DNA of 62,758 bases. Origin: an uncultured Ruminococcus sp. Its GTDB lineage: Bacteria > Bacillota > Clostridia > Oscillospirales > Acutalibacteraceae. Position 1 is the stretch's first letter. Every line of letters begins with the position of its first letter. The translations under genes and the position numbers were made by a program. The stretch lies in the NCBI GenBank assembly GCA_902778175.1, contig CACYWT010000002.1, positions 1 through 62,758 of the forward strand, read 5' to 3'. The notes under the pieces were generated by a model. It was not told where the DNA came from, did not search any database, and worked only from the letters and a program-made list of their open reading frames with translations. This document shows positions 36,108 through 44,987 of this stretch, piece after piece.

Positions 36108-37289
36108 TTACGCCTTCATCTTAAGGAGCTGGATGCCTTCAGGAAGGATCACCTTGCCGTCCACACGCTCGGTAGCCACATAACCGATCTGTCCGTTTGT
36201 CGCATAAAGCTCGTTCAGCCTCTGAACAGTTCTGCCGGACCTGTCACCGATCCAGTAGTTTTTGAAGTCACCGAAAGCAATGGTATATGCGCCGGCGGCC
36301 ATTACCGGAACATAAGGGCTGGTGTAAAGTTCATAGCCAAGAAGTCTGTCAGGCTCTCCCGCCTGAAGAGAAGGCTGCCAGAGATATACACCGTTGCCGT
36401 CCTTCAGCTTTCTGATCTGGGAGATAGTTGCATCATTCATAAGGAACTTTGCATTTCTCCTGTAAGGAGCCTTAAGTGCATATACAAGATTGATAATCTC
36501 GTCCGCTGTAACAGCATTGTTTGCAGCCGCAGTAACACCGACTGTTCCACCGTTTGCAGTAAAAATACCTGTAGGCTGACCGGATCCCGTGCCGACACAG
36601 AAAGCCTGTTCCTCGGCAATACCAAAGGCTCTGGCGAACTCGTTAGCGATATACTGCTCAAGCGGAAATGCAGCATCCTGCAGAAGTTCTACACTGATAC
36701 GGATAAGATCTGTCAGCTTATGCGCATCGATCTCTTTCTGTCCGAAAGTCGGATTACTCTCGGTATATGCGTCATTCTCCGCAGTCCATGCCGCAACGGA
36801 GTGTCCCACAGAAACAGGAATCTTTCTGTCATTCCGGGTTGTAATGACCTTGGCAAGCGAACGGATCACATTCGCTTCATCAAGGCCCGTGATGATATCA
36901 TGCTCGAACTCTTCAGGAACAAGATATCCGCCGTCAGCGTCAGTGCTTTCGGAAAGAACATTGTGGATAGGTGCCTTGCCACGAAGATGCCTGCCGAAGT
37001 CCTCCTTGTATGCGTTGCTCGCCCTGCCGGTCTTTATATCCGCTACGGGCTTTTCAGGTGCAGAAGTAAGGGGCTGGCTTACAGGCTTTCTGAGTTCTGC
37101 CTCCATGGCATCTCTTCTCTCCATGCGTCTGATCTCATTGGAAAGATCGTTCAGATCCTTTTCCATATTTGCATAGGTGGCGTCATCCTCTGCAGAAAGC
37201 ACACCCTTGTCATTTCTGTGGGTATCCAGGAAACCCTCCATGGTATTCCACAGCTTTGCTCTCTTCTCTCTCATTTCAACGATAGTCAT
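36108..37289 (-). CDS. Major capsid protein, HK97 fold (393 aa)
   Basis: The first ~110 residues form the coiled-coil delta (scaffold) domain (EMREKRAKLWNTMEGFL, LNDLSNEIRRMERRDAMEAEL). The capsid domain starts about residue 130 with STDADGGYLVPEEF. It contains the segments SLAKVITTRND, SVELLQDAAFPLEQYI and LLGYELYTSPYVP expected of HK97-type shells. Maturation would remove the scaffold; the ClpP-like protease gene lies immediately upstream. A GGAGG site precedes the ATG. Confidence 0.95.
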   Translation of the reverse strand: MTIVEMREKRAKLWNTMEGFLDTHRNDKGVLSAEDDATYANMEKDLNDLSNEIRRMERRDAMEAELRKPVSQPLTSAPEKPVADIKTGRASNAYKEDFGRHLRGKAPIHNVLSESTDADGGYLVPEEFEHDIITGLDEANVIRSLAKVITTRNDRKIPVSVGHSVAAWTAENDAYTESNPTFGQKEIDAHKLTDLIRISVELLQDAAFPLEQYIANEFARAFGIAEEQAFCVGTGSGQPTGIFTANGGTVGVTAAANNAVTADEIINLVYALKAPYRRNAKFLMNDATISQIRKLKDGNGVYLWQPSLQAGEPDRLLGYELYTSPYVPVMAAGAYTIAFGDFKNYWIGDRSGRTVQRLNELYATNGQIGYVATERVDGKVILPEGIQLLKMKA

Positions 37290-37305
37290 AGGTTTTTACC
37301 TCCGT

Positions 37306-38169
37306 TTAAATATAGTTTTTGATTGTTTCAAGGCGCTCTTTCAGTTCATCAACTGAGCGCCCCGCGGATTCTGATTTTGCTTCCGGCGCAGCTTTCACTG
37401 TTTCCGGACGGACTGCGGATGCCTTTGCAGGAGCCGCAGGCTTTGCGACCGCAGGTGCAATTCTCTTTGCTTTTGCACTTATCTTATTCATCAGCTCCGC
37501 TTGCATATTTTTCCTTGAAAACGCATAGGCAGGAACGATGACATCCTTTAATTTTTCATCCTCAAGCACACCGTCTGCAAAGCCAAGCTCCACAGCCTTA
37601 TTGGCATTCATCCAGGTCTCGGCATCCATAAGATGGGATATCTTCGCCCTTGACTGGCCCGACTTGATCTCGTAGGCATTGATAATGCTCTCCTTGACCT
37701 CGTCAAGCATCTCGATGGCTTTCTGCATATCCTCATGGTCGCCCATAGCGATGGTCGCAGGATTGTGGATCATCATCATGGCAGTCGGACTCATCAGTAC
37801 CTTTGTTCCTGCCATGGCGATAACGGACGCCGCCGATGCAGCGATGCCGTCGATTTTGACTGTCACATCTCCCTTGTAGTCCATCAGCATCGTATAGATC
37901 TGGCTTGCTGCGATGCAGTCCCCGCCGGGCGAGTTGATCCACACGGTAACAGGACCGTTTCCGGAAAATAACTCCTCGCGGAACATTGCCGGGGTGATGT
38001 CGTCATCAAACCAGCTTTCCTCTGCGATAGTGCCGTAAAGCTCAAGGACTCGCTCCTGTGTTTCAGGTTCAGGATCATCCGGTGTATCAGTCTCCTGCTC
38101 TTTTCCGACATCATCTTCGTAATCTTCGTCTGCTCTGTTTTTCCACACCCAGAACTTCTTCTGACTCAT
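37306..38169 (-). CDS. ClpP-like head maturation protease (287 aa)
   Basis: A Clp-protease fold spans residues 40-220 with the oxyanion strand WINSPGGDC (78-86), nucleophile Ser112 in GIAASAAS, and His135 in MMMIHNPAT. The C-terminal tail is Ala/Lys/Pro-rich and disordered-looking. It cleaves the capsid scaffold during head assembly. The gene overlaps the portal gene by 59 bp and precedes the capsid gene, the standard order. Confidence 0.92.
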   Translation of the reverse strand: MSQKKFWVWKNRADEDYEDDVGKEQETDTPDDPEPETQERVLELYGTIAEESWFDDDITPAMFREELFSGNGPVTVWINSPGGDCIAASQIYTMLMDYKGDVTVKIDGIAASAASVIAMAGTKVLMSPTAMMMIHNPATIAMGDHEDMQKAIEMLDEVKESIINAYEIKSGQSRAKISHLMDAETWMNANKAVELGFADGVLEDEKLKDVIVPAYAFSRKNMQAELMNKISAKAKRIAPAVAKPAAPAKASAVRPETVKAAPEAKSESAGRSVDELKERLETIKNYI

Positions 38170-39469
38170 TTTCTTCCTCCTCTACATTATTTTCATCACC
38201 GGACTTTTCCGGTGTTTTCTCTGTTTCCCCTGTGCCGCTCTTTCCGTAGGCCGCGCCTGCATCGGAAAGGGGAACCATATTTCCGTTCACAAGGAACAGG
38301 TCGCCGCCTTCCTCCGCAGGAATCCGGTCGAGGTTTTCAAGTTCCCGTATATCATTGGCACACATCCAGCCGTTCTGTCTAGCAGTGGCATAGCCGTTCA
38401 TGCGGCTCTGATAATCGCCGCGAAGAAGACCTTCCACATTGAACTTTATAAAGTATGTTTTCTTCTCCTCCGGGTTAAGGAGCGTTCTCTGTATAGACTG
38501 CTCCCATCTGATCACCCAGGGATCAAGGGTATACTTCACAAACTCAAGGGACTGCTGTTCGATATTGCTGAATGAACTCTTCTCAAGGTCGCCCACCATA
38601 TGCGGCGGCACACGGAAGATACGGGCTATCTCGTTTATCTGGAACTTTCTTGTTTCCAGAAACTGTGCCTGCTCCGGGCTTATGGATATCGGTGTATATT
38701 TCATGCCCTCTTCAAGCACTGCCACCTTGCCACTGTTTGACGAGCCGCCGAACTGTGACTGCCACGCTTCTCTGACTCTTGACGGATCCTTTATGGTTCC
38801 GGGATGTTCTAGCACACCGGAAGGCGCAGCACCGTTGGCGAAGAACTTCGCCCCGTATTCCTCTGTAGCGATGGCAAGTCCGATAGCGTTTTTAGCCATG
38901 GCGATAGGAGAATATCCCACCAGTCCGTCAAAACCGAGTCCGGGGATATGAAGAACATCTGAAGGGTGAAGAACCACTGTGTTCTTATTATCCTTCGGCA
39001 GTTCATCCTGAGATTTCTGATAGGTGTAATAAAGCTGTCCTTTTTCATCACGGCTGACTGTCATCTTGTTAGGCATCAAAGGATACAATGCTACGACCTC
39101 GCCGATGCCGTTACGGATTATCTGCGCATAGGCATTTCCCCACAATAAAAGATGAGTCATCAGTGTTTCCCTGAACACAAACGAACTCATCTCCGGATTA
39201 GGCTCATCATGGAGCAAAAGATACAGCGGATGGTCAATGGCTTTCTCCTTGCCGCCGTCTTCTTTGTATCTGTACATATGAAGCGGGAGTCCGGCTATTG
39301 CCTCGGACAAAATTCTCACGCAGGCATATACAGCTGTCATCTGCATGGCACTGCGTTCCGTTACGGCTTTGCCGGATGAACTCCCGCCCATGTAGAAGGT
39401 ATAGCTTGATCCTGCGGTGCTGTTGACGGGCTTGTCTCTCGACCTGAAAAGTCCGCTGAATATACTCAT
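38111..39469 (-). CDS. Portal protein, HK97 family (452 aa)
   Basis: Contains the HK97 portal landmarks AVYACVRILSEAIAGLPLHMY, FRETLMTHLLLWGNAYAQI, DVLHIPGLGFDGLVGYSPI and FRVPPHMVGDLEKSSFSNIE. It forms the dodecameric DNA channel. The start at 39469 (MSIFSGLF) follows AAAGGAG; the longer frame to 39559 runs into the terminase gene. The last ~60 residues are acidic and probably flexible. Confidence 0.95.
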   Translation of the reverse strand: MSIFSGLFRSRDKPVNSTAGSSYTFYMGGSSSGKAVTERSAMQMTAVYACVRILSEAIAGLPLHMYRYKEDGGKEKAIDHPLYLLLHDEPNPEMSSFVFRETLMTHLLLWGNAYAQIIRNGIGEVVALYPLMPNKMTVSRDEKGQLYYTYQKSQDELPKDNKNTVVLHPSDVLHIPGLGFDGLVGYSPIAMAKNAIGLAIATEEYGAKFFANGAAPSGVLEHPGTIKDPSRVREAWQSQFGGSSNSGKVAVLEEGMKYTPISISPEQAQFLETRKFQINEIARIFRVPPHMVGDLEKSSFSNIEQQSLEFVKYTLDPWVIRWEQSIQRTLLNPEEKKTYFIKFNVEGLLRGDYQSRMNGYATARQNGWMCANDIRELENLDRIPAEEGGDLFLVNGNMVPLSDAGAAYGKSGTGETEKTPEKSGDENNVEEEENESEEVLGVEKQSRRRLRR

Positions 39470-39485
39470 ATTGATCACGCTCCTT

Positions 39486-41087
39486 TCAAATAAACAGAAT
39501 TCCTCTGCTGTCATACACACTCTCGCTTGATTCATTTCCGCATCGTATCGCACGGTCAAGCGCCATTATCGTTGCGATCGCACCGTCTATCTTTTCGGTA
39601 CTTTTCTCCTTATCCGCCTTTATATTTCCAGCCGGGTCCTGACGGATATAGATGTTATCCATCATCCATCTGAGCACCGGGTGTCCTCCGTGGGCTATCT
39701 TTTCTTCAAGCACCAGTTTCATAAGCTCCTTCGTAGGAGGAGACATATCTTTGAAACCCTGTCCAAAGGGAATGACCGTAAAGCCCATGCCCTCAAGGTT
39801 CTGCACCATCTGCACAGCACCCCACCGGTCAAATGCGATCTCACGGATGTTGTATTTATCACCGAGCTGTTCAATGAATTTCTCTATAAAACCGTAGTGG
39901 ACGACATTTCCCTCGGTGGTCATCATTTTGCCCTGACGCTCCCAGAGATCATAAGGAACGTGGTCTCTTTTAACTCGCAGGTCGAGTGTTTCCTCCGGCA
40001 CCCAGAAGTAAGGAAGGACAACGTATTTATCCTCTTCGTCAAGGGGCGGAAACACGAGCACGAATGCCGTTATATCCGTGGTTGATGACAAGTCCAAACC
40101 GCCGTAGCATACGCGCCCTTCAAGTTCCTCCTCGTTAACCGCAAAGGAGCATTTATCCCATTTCTCCATCGGCATCCATCTGACTGACTGCTTCACCCAC
40201 TGATTTAAGCGAAGCTGTCTGAAGCTGTTCTCTTCTCCCGGATTCTGCTTTGCGGATTCACAGGCAGCTTTTACTTTATCGATGCCTACCGTGATACCGA
40301 GCGAGGGGTTCGCTTTCTTCCAAACCTTCGGATCCGTCCAGTCCTCGCTTTCATCGGCTCCGTATATAACGGAATAAAATGTCGGGTCTATTTTTCTTCC
40401 GGCCTGAATATCCAGTGCTTTCTGATGCACCTCATAGCAGATACTGTTCGTATCATTTCCGGCAGTAGTAATAAGGAAATATAGCGGCTGCATACGGGCA
40501 TCACCTGAGCCCTGCAGCATAACATCATATAGTTTCCTGTTCGGCTGGGTGTGAAGTTCATCAAAGATAACACCATGGGTATTGAAACCATGCTTGTTTG
40601 CCACGTCTGCGGACAGCACTTGGTAAAAAGAGTTTGTCGGAAGATATATTATCTTCTTCTGTGACTCAAGTATTTTGACCCTTTTGGAGAGTGCCGGCGA
40701 GAACCGAATCATGTCGACAGATACATCAAACACAATTTTTGCCTGGTTACGGTCCGCGGCGCAACCATAAATCTCTGCCCTTTCCTCACCATCACCGCAG
40801 AGGAGAAGCAAAGCAACAGCCGCCGCAAGCTCCGACTTTCCCTGTTTCTTCGGTATCTCGATATATGCCGTATTGAACTGCCTATATCCGTTCGGTTTAA
40901 GCACACCGAAGATATCCCGGATTATCTGCTCCTGCCAGTCGATAAGCTCGAATGGCTTGCCTGCCCATGTGCCTTTGGTGTGGCACAGGCTCTCTATAAA
41001 CATAACGGCAAAGTCGGCGGCCTCTTTATCATAGTGCGAGGTCTTCGCCATGAACTTTGTCGGCTTGTACTTTTTAAGTTTTCTCAA
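39486..41087 (-). CDS. terL: Terminase large subunit (533 aa)
   Basis: The ATPase part has Walker A in EIPKKQGKSE (77-86) and Walker B in VIFDELH with Asp176-Glu177. The nuclease part has GGLDLSSTTD (about residue 300) and the late EKIDGAIA motif. It packages DNA into heads. The start is TTG at 41087 after GGAAGTG; an ATG at codon 13 is possible. It is separated by eight genes from the small subunit, and a terminator lies just upstream. Confidence 0.95.
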   Translation of the reverse strand: MRKLKKYKPTKFMAKTSHYDKEAADFAVMFIESLCHTKGTWAGKPFELIDWQEQIIRDIFGVLKPNGYRQFNTAYIEIPKKQGKSELAAAVALLLLCGDGEERAEIYGCAADRNQAKIVFDVSVDMIRFSPALSKRVKILESQKKIIYLPTNSFYQVLSADVANKHGFNTHGVIFDELHTQPNRKLYDVMLQGSGDARMQPLYFLITTAGNDTNSICYEVHQKALDIQAGRKIDPTFYSVIYGADESEDWTDPKVWKKANPSLGITVGIDKVKAACESAKQNPGEENSFRQLRLNQWVKQSVRWMPMEKWDKCSFAVNEEELEGRVCYGGLDLSSTTDITAFVLVFPPLDEEDKYVVLPYFWVPEETLDLRVKRDHVPYDLWERQGKMMTTEGNVVHYGFIEKFIEQLGDKYNIREIAFDRWGAVQMVQNLEGMGFTVIPFGQGFKDMSPPTKELMKLVLEEKIAHGGHPVLRWMMDNIYIRQDPAGNIKADKEKSTEKIDGAIATIMALDRAIRCGNESSESVYDSRGILFI

Positions 41088-41107
41088 TTCATCACTTCCC
41101 CCATAAG

Positions 41108-41134
41108 AAAAAGCACACCCGTTATGGATGTGCT
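41108..41134 (-). terminator. Rho-independent terminator upstream of terL
   Basis: AGCACATCC and GGGTGTGCT arms are followed by TTTTTC on the minus strand. It lies between the zinc-ribbon gene and terL and probably separates the upstream modification module from the structural operon. No clear terL promoter fits in the remaining gap. Confidence 0.7.
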
Positions 41135-41171
41135 CTTTCAGCTGTTTTTATTTCCGATTTACAAGTTGTAT

Positions 41172-41372
41172 TTATTCCAGATTTATTCTCCCGTGGATGA
41201 TCTCCAGTATCTTATCCTGCTCCTCTGTGGATATGCCGATGCTTTCAAGAGCCTCCCTTGTTCCGCAGTCGGGACATATCATTGTTTCATTGTCTGTCCT
41301 TGAAAGTGCAGGATATCCATGGTATTCCTGTCCGCATCTCGGGCATATGGCTGTTCTGTTATTATCTTTCAT
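41172..41372 (-). CDS. Small zinc-ribbon protein (66 aa)
   Basis: Two CPxCG knuckles (CPRCGQEY and CPDCGTRE) form a typical zinc ribbon, followed by a helical tail (STEEQDKILEIIHG). The start at 41372 follows GGAGGTG by 8 nt and overlaps the upstream gene by 4 bp. Proteins like this often sit upstream of phage terminase genes; function unknown. Confidence 0.75.
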   Translation of the reverse strand: MKDNNRTAICPRCGQEYHGYPALSRTDNETMICPDCGTREALESIGISTEEQDKILEIIHGRINLE

Positions 41373-41836
41373 GATCCGCACACCTCCGCACATTTTCTGT
41401 AAGCCGCAAGGAGTATCTTCTTATCAAAGAAGAATGTTTCGTACCCCTCAAGGCAGGTCTTCATATAAAAGTTGCTCGGAATTCCGATCTGCCGTTCCTC
41501 GTGCATAATGTAGGCAAATGCTGTAATGGTTCTGCGCCTGCCTGTTCTGATGCCCTTGTACTGCAGCTTTATGTCCTGCTTGTAGTAGAATGTAGGGAAA
41601 CCTTCGTAGCGGTCGAGTGCTTTTTCATCCTCCGGGGTAACATCCCAGATGACCACGGGGACTCTGCCGTCCTTGCATCTTTCGATAGTAAGGTATGATC
41701 CCGTCCTGCTGCCTTTGAAAAGAAGCTCCCAGCCTCTAAGCTCCGCCGTACCGAGTATGGTTGCATGGGGGCATCTCGTTCTCATCTGCGGAACGTTCAG
41801 ATTGCTGCCGTAGGCGATGTAGTATCTTTTTTCCAT
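41369..41836 (-). CDS. Gamma-glutamylcyclotransferase-like protein, AIG2/GGCT fold (155 aa)
   Basis: The substrate loop YIAYGSNLN at residues 6-14 and the catalytic Glu in ALDRYEGFP are both present, so the enzyme looks active. The fold cyclises gamma-glutamyl amines and peptides to 5-oxoproline products. The amidoligase gene lies just upstream, a pairing reported for bacterial and phage amidoligase neighbourhoods. The pair may make and break gamma-glutamyl amide links. The actual substrate is not known. Confidence 0.85.
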   Translation of the reverse strand: MEKRYYIAYGSNLNVPQMRTRCPHATILGTAELRGWELLFKGSRTGSYLTIERCKDGRVPVVIWDVTPEDEKALDRYEGFPTFYYKQDIKLQYKGIRTGRRRTITAFAYIMHEERQIGIPSNFYMKTCLEGYETFFFDKKILLAAYRKCAEVCGS

Positions 41837-41944
41837 GGTGTATACCGTCCTTTCTGTTTTTTTCCTGAAAGGCTTAAGTCAAGCGCCCTTCTACCACCTT
41901 AAGACCGCCGGAGCGGTCGGGGCGGGGCGTTTCACCTAAACCCT

Positions 41945-42895
41945 TCAAGCGGTTTCTCTTCCGTGTCTGAAGGCGGTGTCTCCGTCAAGGTTCTTTGTAA
42001 GTATCTCTCTCGCTGTTGCAAACTCATCTCCGATAAAGCCGAGGCGGAGGAGCCATGTTCTCATCGCGTATTTCGGATTTTCTTTCTGCTGTTCCTTCGG
42101 GCTTGCGGTCTTTACTGTCTTTGCCATCTGGCTGAGTGCAAGGCAAAGCTGAATGTAGCTCTTAAGCCGTCCTGCGTGAAGTCCGTTTCTTCTGCCGTCC
42201 GCAGGCTTTTCAAATTCAAAGCATCTGAACTCGATCGTGCCCTTGGTGAAGACTGCGTGGTAATTCGTGATGTGGTAGCGGCTTTCGTTGTAGTGCTGGC
42301 TTCTGCCGTAGTCTGCGCCGTTGGCTCTGTACCAGATGTCTGCGAGCTGGCTCATGGTCTTGGGCTTTTTCCTGTTTATCTGCTTTACGAACTCGGGCTC
42401 TATGGTTTTGCAGTAGCGGTTCGTTCTGCTGTCGGCTACCTTCAATGCGGAAACGATCAGGCTTTCGTGGCTTGCCATGATGTTTGCGAGGTTCCTTAAG
42501 GTCTGCGGTGTGTGCCCCTTTGCTCCGATGTGGATGTGAACTCCTGCGCCGATGCCTGCGTGGCTGACCGCCCCGGCTTTTCTAAGGCGTCTTACCAGCT
42601 CCTGCAGAAGCTCCATGTCGTTGTAGGTGAGGATCGGGCTGACCATCTCGCACTTTTCGCTGTCCGGGCCTGCGATGCTGACGTCTCTCTGGAACTTCCA
42701 TTCTCTGCCCTGTGCGTCCCATGCGCTCCAGCTGTAGTAGCCGTTCCTGTAGGCGGTGTCTTCGTATCTGCCTGTTCCGAAAAACTCGGCGGCAACCTTC
42801 GCAGCCTTGTCTCTTCTGATGTTGTTCATCTCTATCTCGCAGCCTATGGTCTGGTTCTTCATTTCCTCGATCTGGGTTCTTGTTTTTTCGTTCAT
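41945..42895 (-). CDS. Amidoligase family enzyme (316 aa)
   Basis: Glutamine-synthetase-like amidoligase fold. Landmarks are GCEIEMNNI (18-26), EWKFQRDVSI with the early acidic metal ligands, CEMVSPILTYND, the HIHIGA core, and FTKGTIEFRCFEF late in the protein. These enzymes form amide bonds between a carboxyl and an amine using ATP. The last ~45 residues (YAMRTWLLRLGFIGDEF onward) recur in the 43257-43976 protein. Possible roles include modification of cell wall, DNA-linked peptides or virion proteins; none is shown here. GGAGG precedes the ATG. Confidence 0.85.
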   Translation of the reverse strand: MNEKTRTQIEEMKNQTIGCEIEMNNIRRDKAAKVAAEFFGTGRYEDTAYRNGYYSWSAWDAQGREWKFQRDVSIAGPDSEKCEMVSPILTYNDMELLQELVRRLRKAGAVSHAGIGAGVHIHIGAKGHTPQTLRNLANIMASHESLIVSALKVADSRTNRYCKTIEPEFVKQINRKKPKTMSQLADIWYRANGADYGRSQHYNESRYHITNYHAVFTKGTIEFRCFEFEKPADGRRNGLHAGRLKSYIQLCLALSQMAKTVKTASPKEQQKENPKYAMRTWLLRLGFIGDEFATAREILTKNLDGDTAFRHGRETA

Positions 42896-43048
42896 GGTAT
42901 GTACCTCCGTGCCTTTTTTATGGGGTGTTCCCCATTCGGTGTGTACATATTAGCGTTATAAAACACATATAGAAATACGATTACTACACGATCTTTCCGA
43001 GCTTATATTGTGTATATTAGCCGCAGAAATACACCTGCTTTTATGCGG

Positions 43049-43273
43049 TTATTCTTCTATTCTCTCCGCATAATCTTCGCCGTACACCACATTCAGCCCG
43101 GAGCCGTTGTCCCAGCGGACCAGAAGGCTTGCGGTATCATCCACGCCTGTAACGGTCCCCTTGGTTCCGATGGGCGGAGCCTGAACATCATCCATGCGCC
43201 TTAAGATTACTCTGCAACCCACAGGGTACTGCGCCCTCACTCTTTCAACTGTTTCTTTACTCGGAAATCTCAT
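43049..43273 (-). CDS. DUF4314 protein (74 aa)
   Basis: Small SH3-like beta protein: YPVGCRVILRRMDD, IGTKGTVTGVDD, LLVRWDNGSGLNVVYGED. The pattern is the common DUF4314 family found beside amidoligase genes on Firmicutes mobile elements. Function unknown. It overlaps the upstream gene by 17 bp. Confidence 0.85.
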   Translation of the reverse strand: MRFPSKETVERVRAQYPVGCRVILRRMDDVQAPPIGTKGTVTGVDDTASLLVRWDNGSGLNVVYGEDYAERIEE

Positions 43274-43976
43274 TGTCTTCTGCCTCCTTTTTCTGTCCGC
43301 TTTTGAATGCTGAGGAACCGCTGAGATTTTTCAGCAGCACCTTTCTTTCTGCTTTATACTCCGCGCCGATAAAACCAAGTCTAAGGAGAAAGCAGCGGAA
43401 TGCGTATTTCTCGTTGTCGACCTCTTTTGCCTTGGCGGTTATCCTCTGCTGATCCATGCTCATTTTGCAGAGTGCGGAAATGAAATGTGTATAGGCTTTC
43501 ACGCTTTCGGGATCCGCTTCGGAAAACCAAGGGAAGGCCACACGGTCTTCCAATATTTCAATCGGAAGGTCTGCGATGCCGAGCGCTTTCTTGATAAGCT
43601 CGCCCTTGGCATCCAGAAGATTGGTGAGGTTTCCGACCTTGACCTTATCGAGCGGTATCTCCACCGTAAGTGCGGCAGGTTCGCTTTGTCGGGCGACATC
43701 GGCTTCTTCCGTATTGTTTCCGCCCGTTAATTCTCCGGCGCACTGTGGGGCTTCCTGTTCGCTTACAAAGCCTGCATCGGCGAGGCTTTTGAGCAGGTCA
43801 GCGAGGTCTTCCTCACCCTCATACTCCAGCGCCCCGTCCTTTGTTACTGTGATTTCTCCGATGCTGTAAGAGCAGCTTGGAACTCCGTTGTACTTTGCCT
43901 TCTGCCCGGTGAAATCTGCTATCGCCTTGACCAGTGCTTTTCTGTTTTCTCCGCTGACATTGAATTCGTACCTCAT
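43257..43976 (-). CDS. Amidoligase-associated protein with a shared C-terminal segment (239 aa)
   Basis: The N-terminal ~60 residues (RYEFNVSGENRKALVKAI ... VPSCSYSIGEITVTKDGALE) resemble the virulence-protein type carried by Firmicutes elements. A central acidic linker follows. The C-terminal part, KYAFRCFLLRLGFIGAEY then LLKNLSGSSAF, is clearly related to the end of the amidoligase two genes downstream (KYAMRTWLLRLGFIGDEF, LTKNLDGDTAF). This suggests a common docking or substrate-binding module. Confidence 0.7.
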   Translation of the reverse strand: MRYEFNVSGENRKALVKAIADFTGQKAKYNGVPSCSYSIGEITVTKDGALEYEGEEDLADLLKSLADAGFVSEQEAPQCAGELTGGNNTEEADVARQSEPAALTVEIPLDKVKVGNLTNLLDAKGELIKKALGIADLPIEILEDRVAFPWFSEADPESVKAYTHFISALCKMSMDQQRITAKAKEVDNEKYAFRCFLLRLGFIGAEYKAERKVLLKNLSGSSAFKSGQKKEAEDNEISE

Positions 43977-44114
43977 GCTTAAGTCCCTCCATTTTCTTAT
44001 TCACCCGAGCCAGATCATGTAGTTTCGAGCGTAGTACATATATCACTCTGAAGCCCTGAAAAGTCAACGGATATGTGCAAGAATTATCAGAATGTTTGCA
44101 GTTATTTTTCTACA

Positions 44115-44969
44115 TTAAAGCTCGATCACAGCAGGGTTTGAATAGCCTGCAAGTGTCAGCTCCTTCTGCATCCGGAGGGCATCATCAAGGTTCTTCGCCG
44201 GAACCTGGACACACCAGAAAGAGCCCGCAGGTAATGCTTCCACTCTCACATAACTGATCAGCTGTTTGTAAACAATCGCTATGACGTTTTCCGTATTGGT
44301 AAGCTTAAGCGGTGTAAACTGCCAGCCTGCCGGGTTGATTTCCGTGCTGCCGTCATTATTCTTTACAGTCACGATAAAATCATCCGCAGATAAAGCGTCG
44401 CCAACATAGCGTTCTTTATTTTTCACCTGAACAGTCATGCTCTCTGCCTGCTTATTGGAGTAGTCGATGCCGGTTACATACACCGCCTTACTGAACAGGG
44501 ATTCAGATATCTTTCCCTTTCTGCAGGTCTCGTTGTACTTATAGAAATCGATAAACTCATCATTCCCGATGCTCAGGCCGACATGACCGCATTCGCCCTT
44601 ATCGTCATACAGGCAGAGCACAGTTCCTGCCGGGGCATCCTTTATATCTCCCTCGAAGGCAGGCATCACAGCATATCCTTTTGTGGAATACATACTGAAA
44701 GTGTACCCAAGCAGATAATTGATAAAATTGCTGCAGTCGGTACAGCGGCGGCCTTTGCCATGGAGGTTAAGCCACGGCTCATATGCCATTGTCATGGAGT
44801 TGCCGGCATGGTTCGGCTGATCCCAGAAATATTTATATAGCCCTCTCACCCTGTCAGACTCGCCGAGCTGTCCGAGGGCACCCTGCACATACGTCCAGTT
44901 TTTGCGGTCGTTATATACAGCGATGCCCTTTTCTGTGAGTTCCGCAGCAGTCATTATTGTTTTTGCCAT
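44115..44969 (-). CDS. NlpC/P60-like hydrolase with Ig-like and SPOR-like domains (284 aa)
   Basis: Residues 1-165 form a papain-like domain with the Cys motif CTDCSNFINYLLGY and the His motif ECGHVGLSIG. Residues ~175-240 look like a bacterial Ig-like domain (YVGDALSADDFIVTV). The end (FWCVQVPAKNLDDALRMQKEL) resembles a SPOR murein-binding domain. It may open the cell wall or act on murein peptides, possibly with the neighbouring amidoligase and cyclotransferase. It shares the catalytic fold, but not the tail, of the 19373-19912 enzyme. Start 44969 or 44972; the former gives 8-nt spacing to GAGGA. Confidence 0.7.
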   Translation of the reverse strand: MAKTIMTAAELTEKGIAVYNDRKNWTYVQGALGQLGESDRVRGLYKYFWDQPNHAGNSMTMAYEPWLNLHGKGRRCTDCSNFINYLLGYTFSMYSTKGYAVMPAFEGDIKDAPAGTVLCLYDDKGECGHVGLSIGNDEFIDFYKYNETCRKGKISESLFSKAVYVTGIDYSNKQAESMTVQVKNKERYVGDALSADDFIVTVKNNDGSTEINPAGWQFTPLKLTNTENVIAIVYKQLISYVRVEALPAGSFWCVQVPAKNLDDALRMQKELTLAGYSNPAVIEL

Positions 44970-44987
44970 CATCTTTTTCCTCATAAT

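Noticed and set aside
36012-37322. 436-codon open frame on the plus strand opposite the capsid gene
   Set aside because: It is fully antisense to a clear HK97 capsid gene, has no ribosome site, and its composition (Cys/Ile/Arg-rich) is that of a shadow frame.
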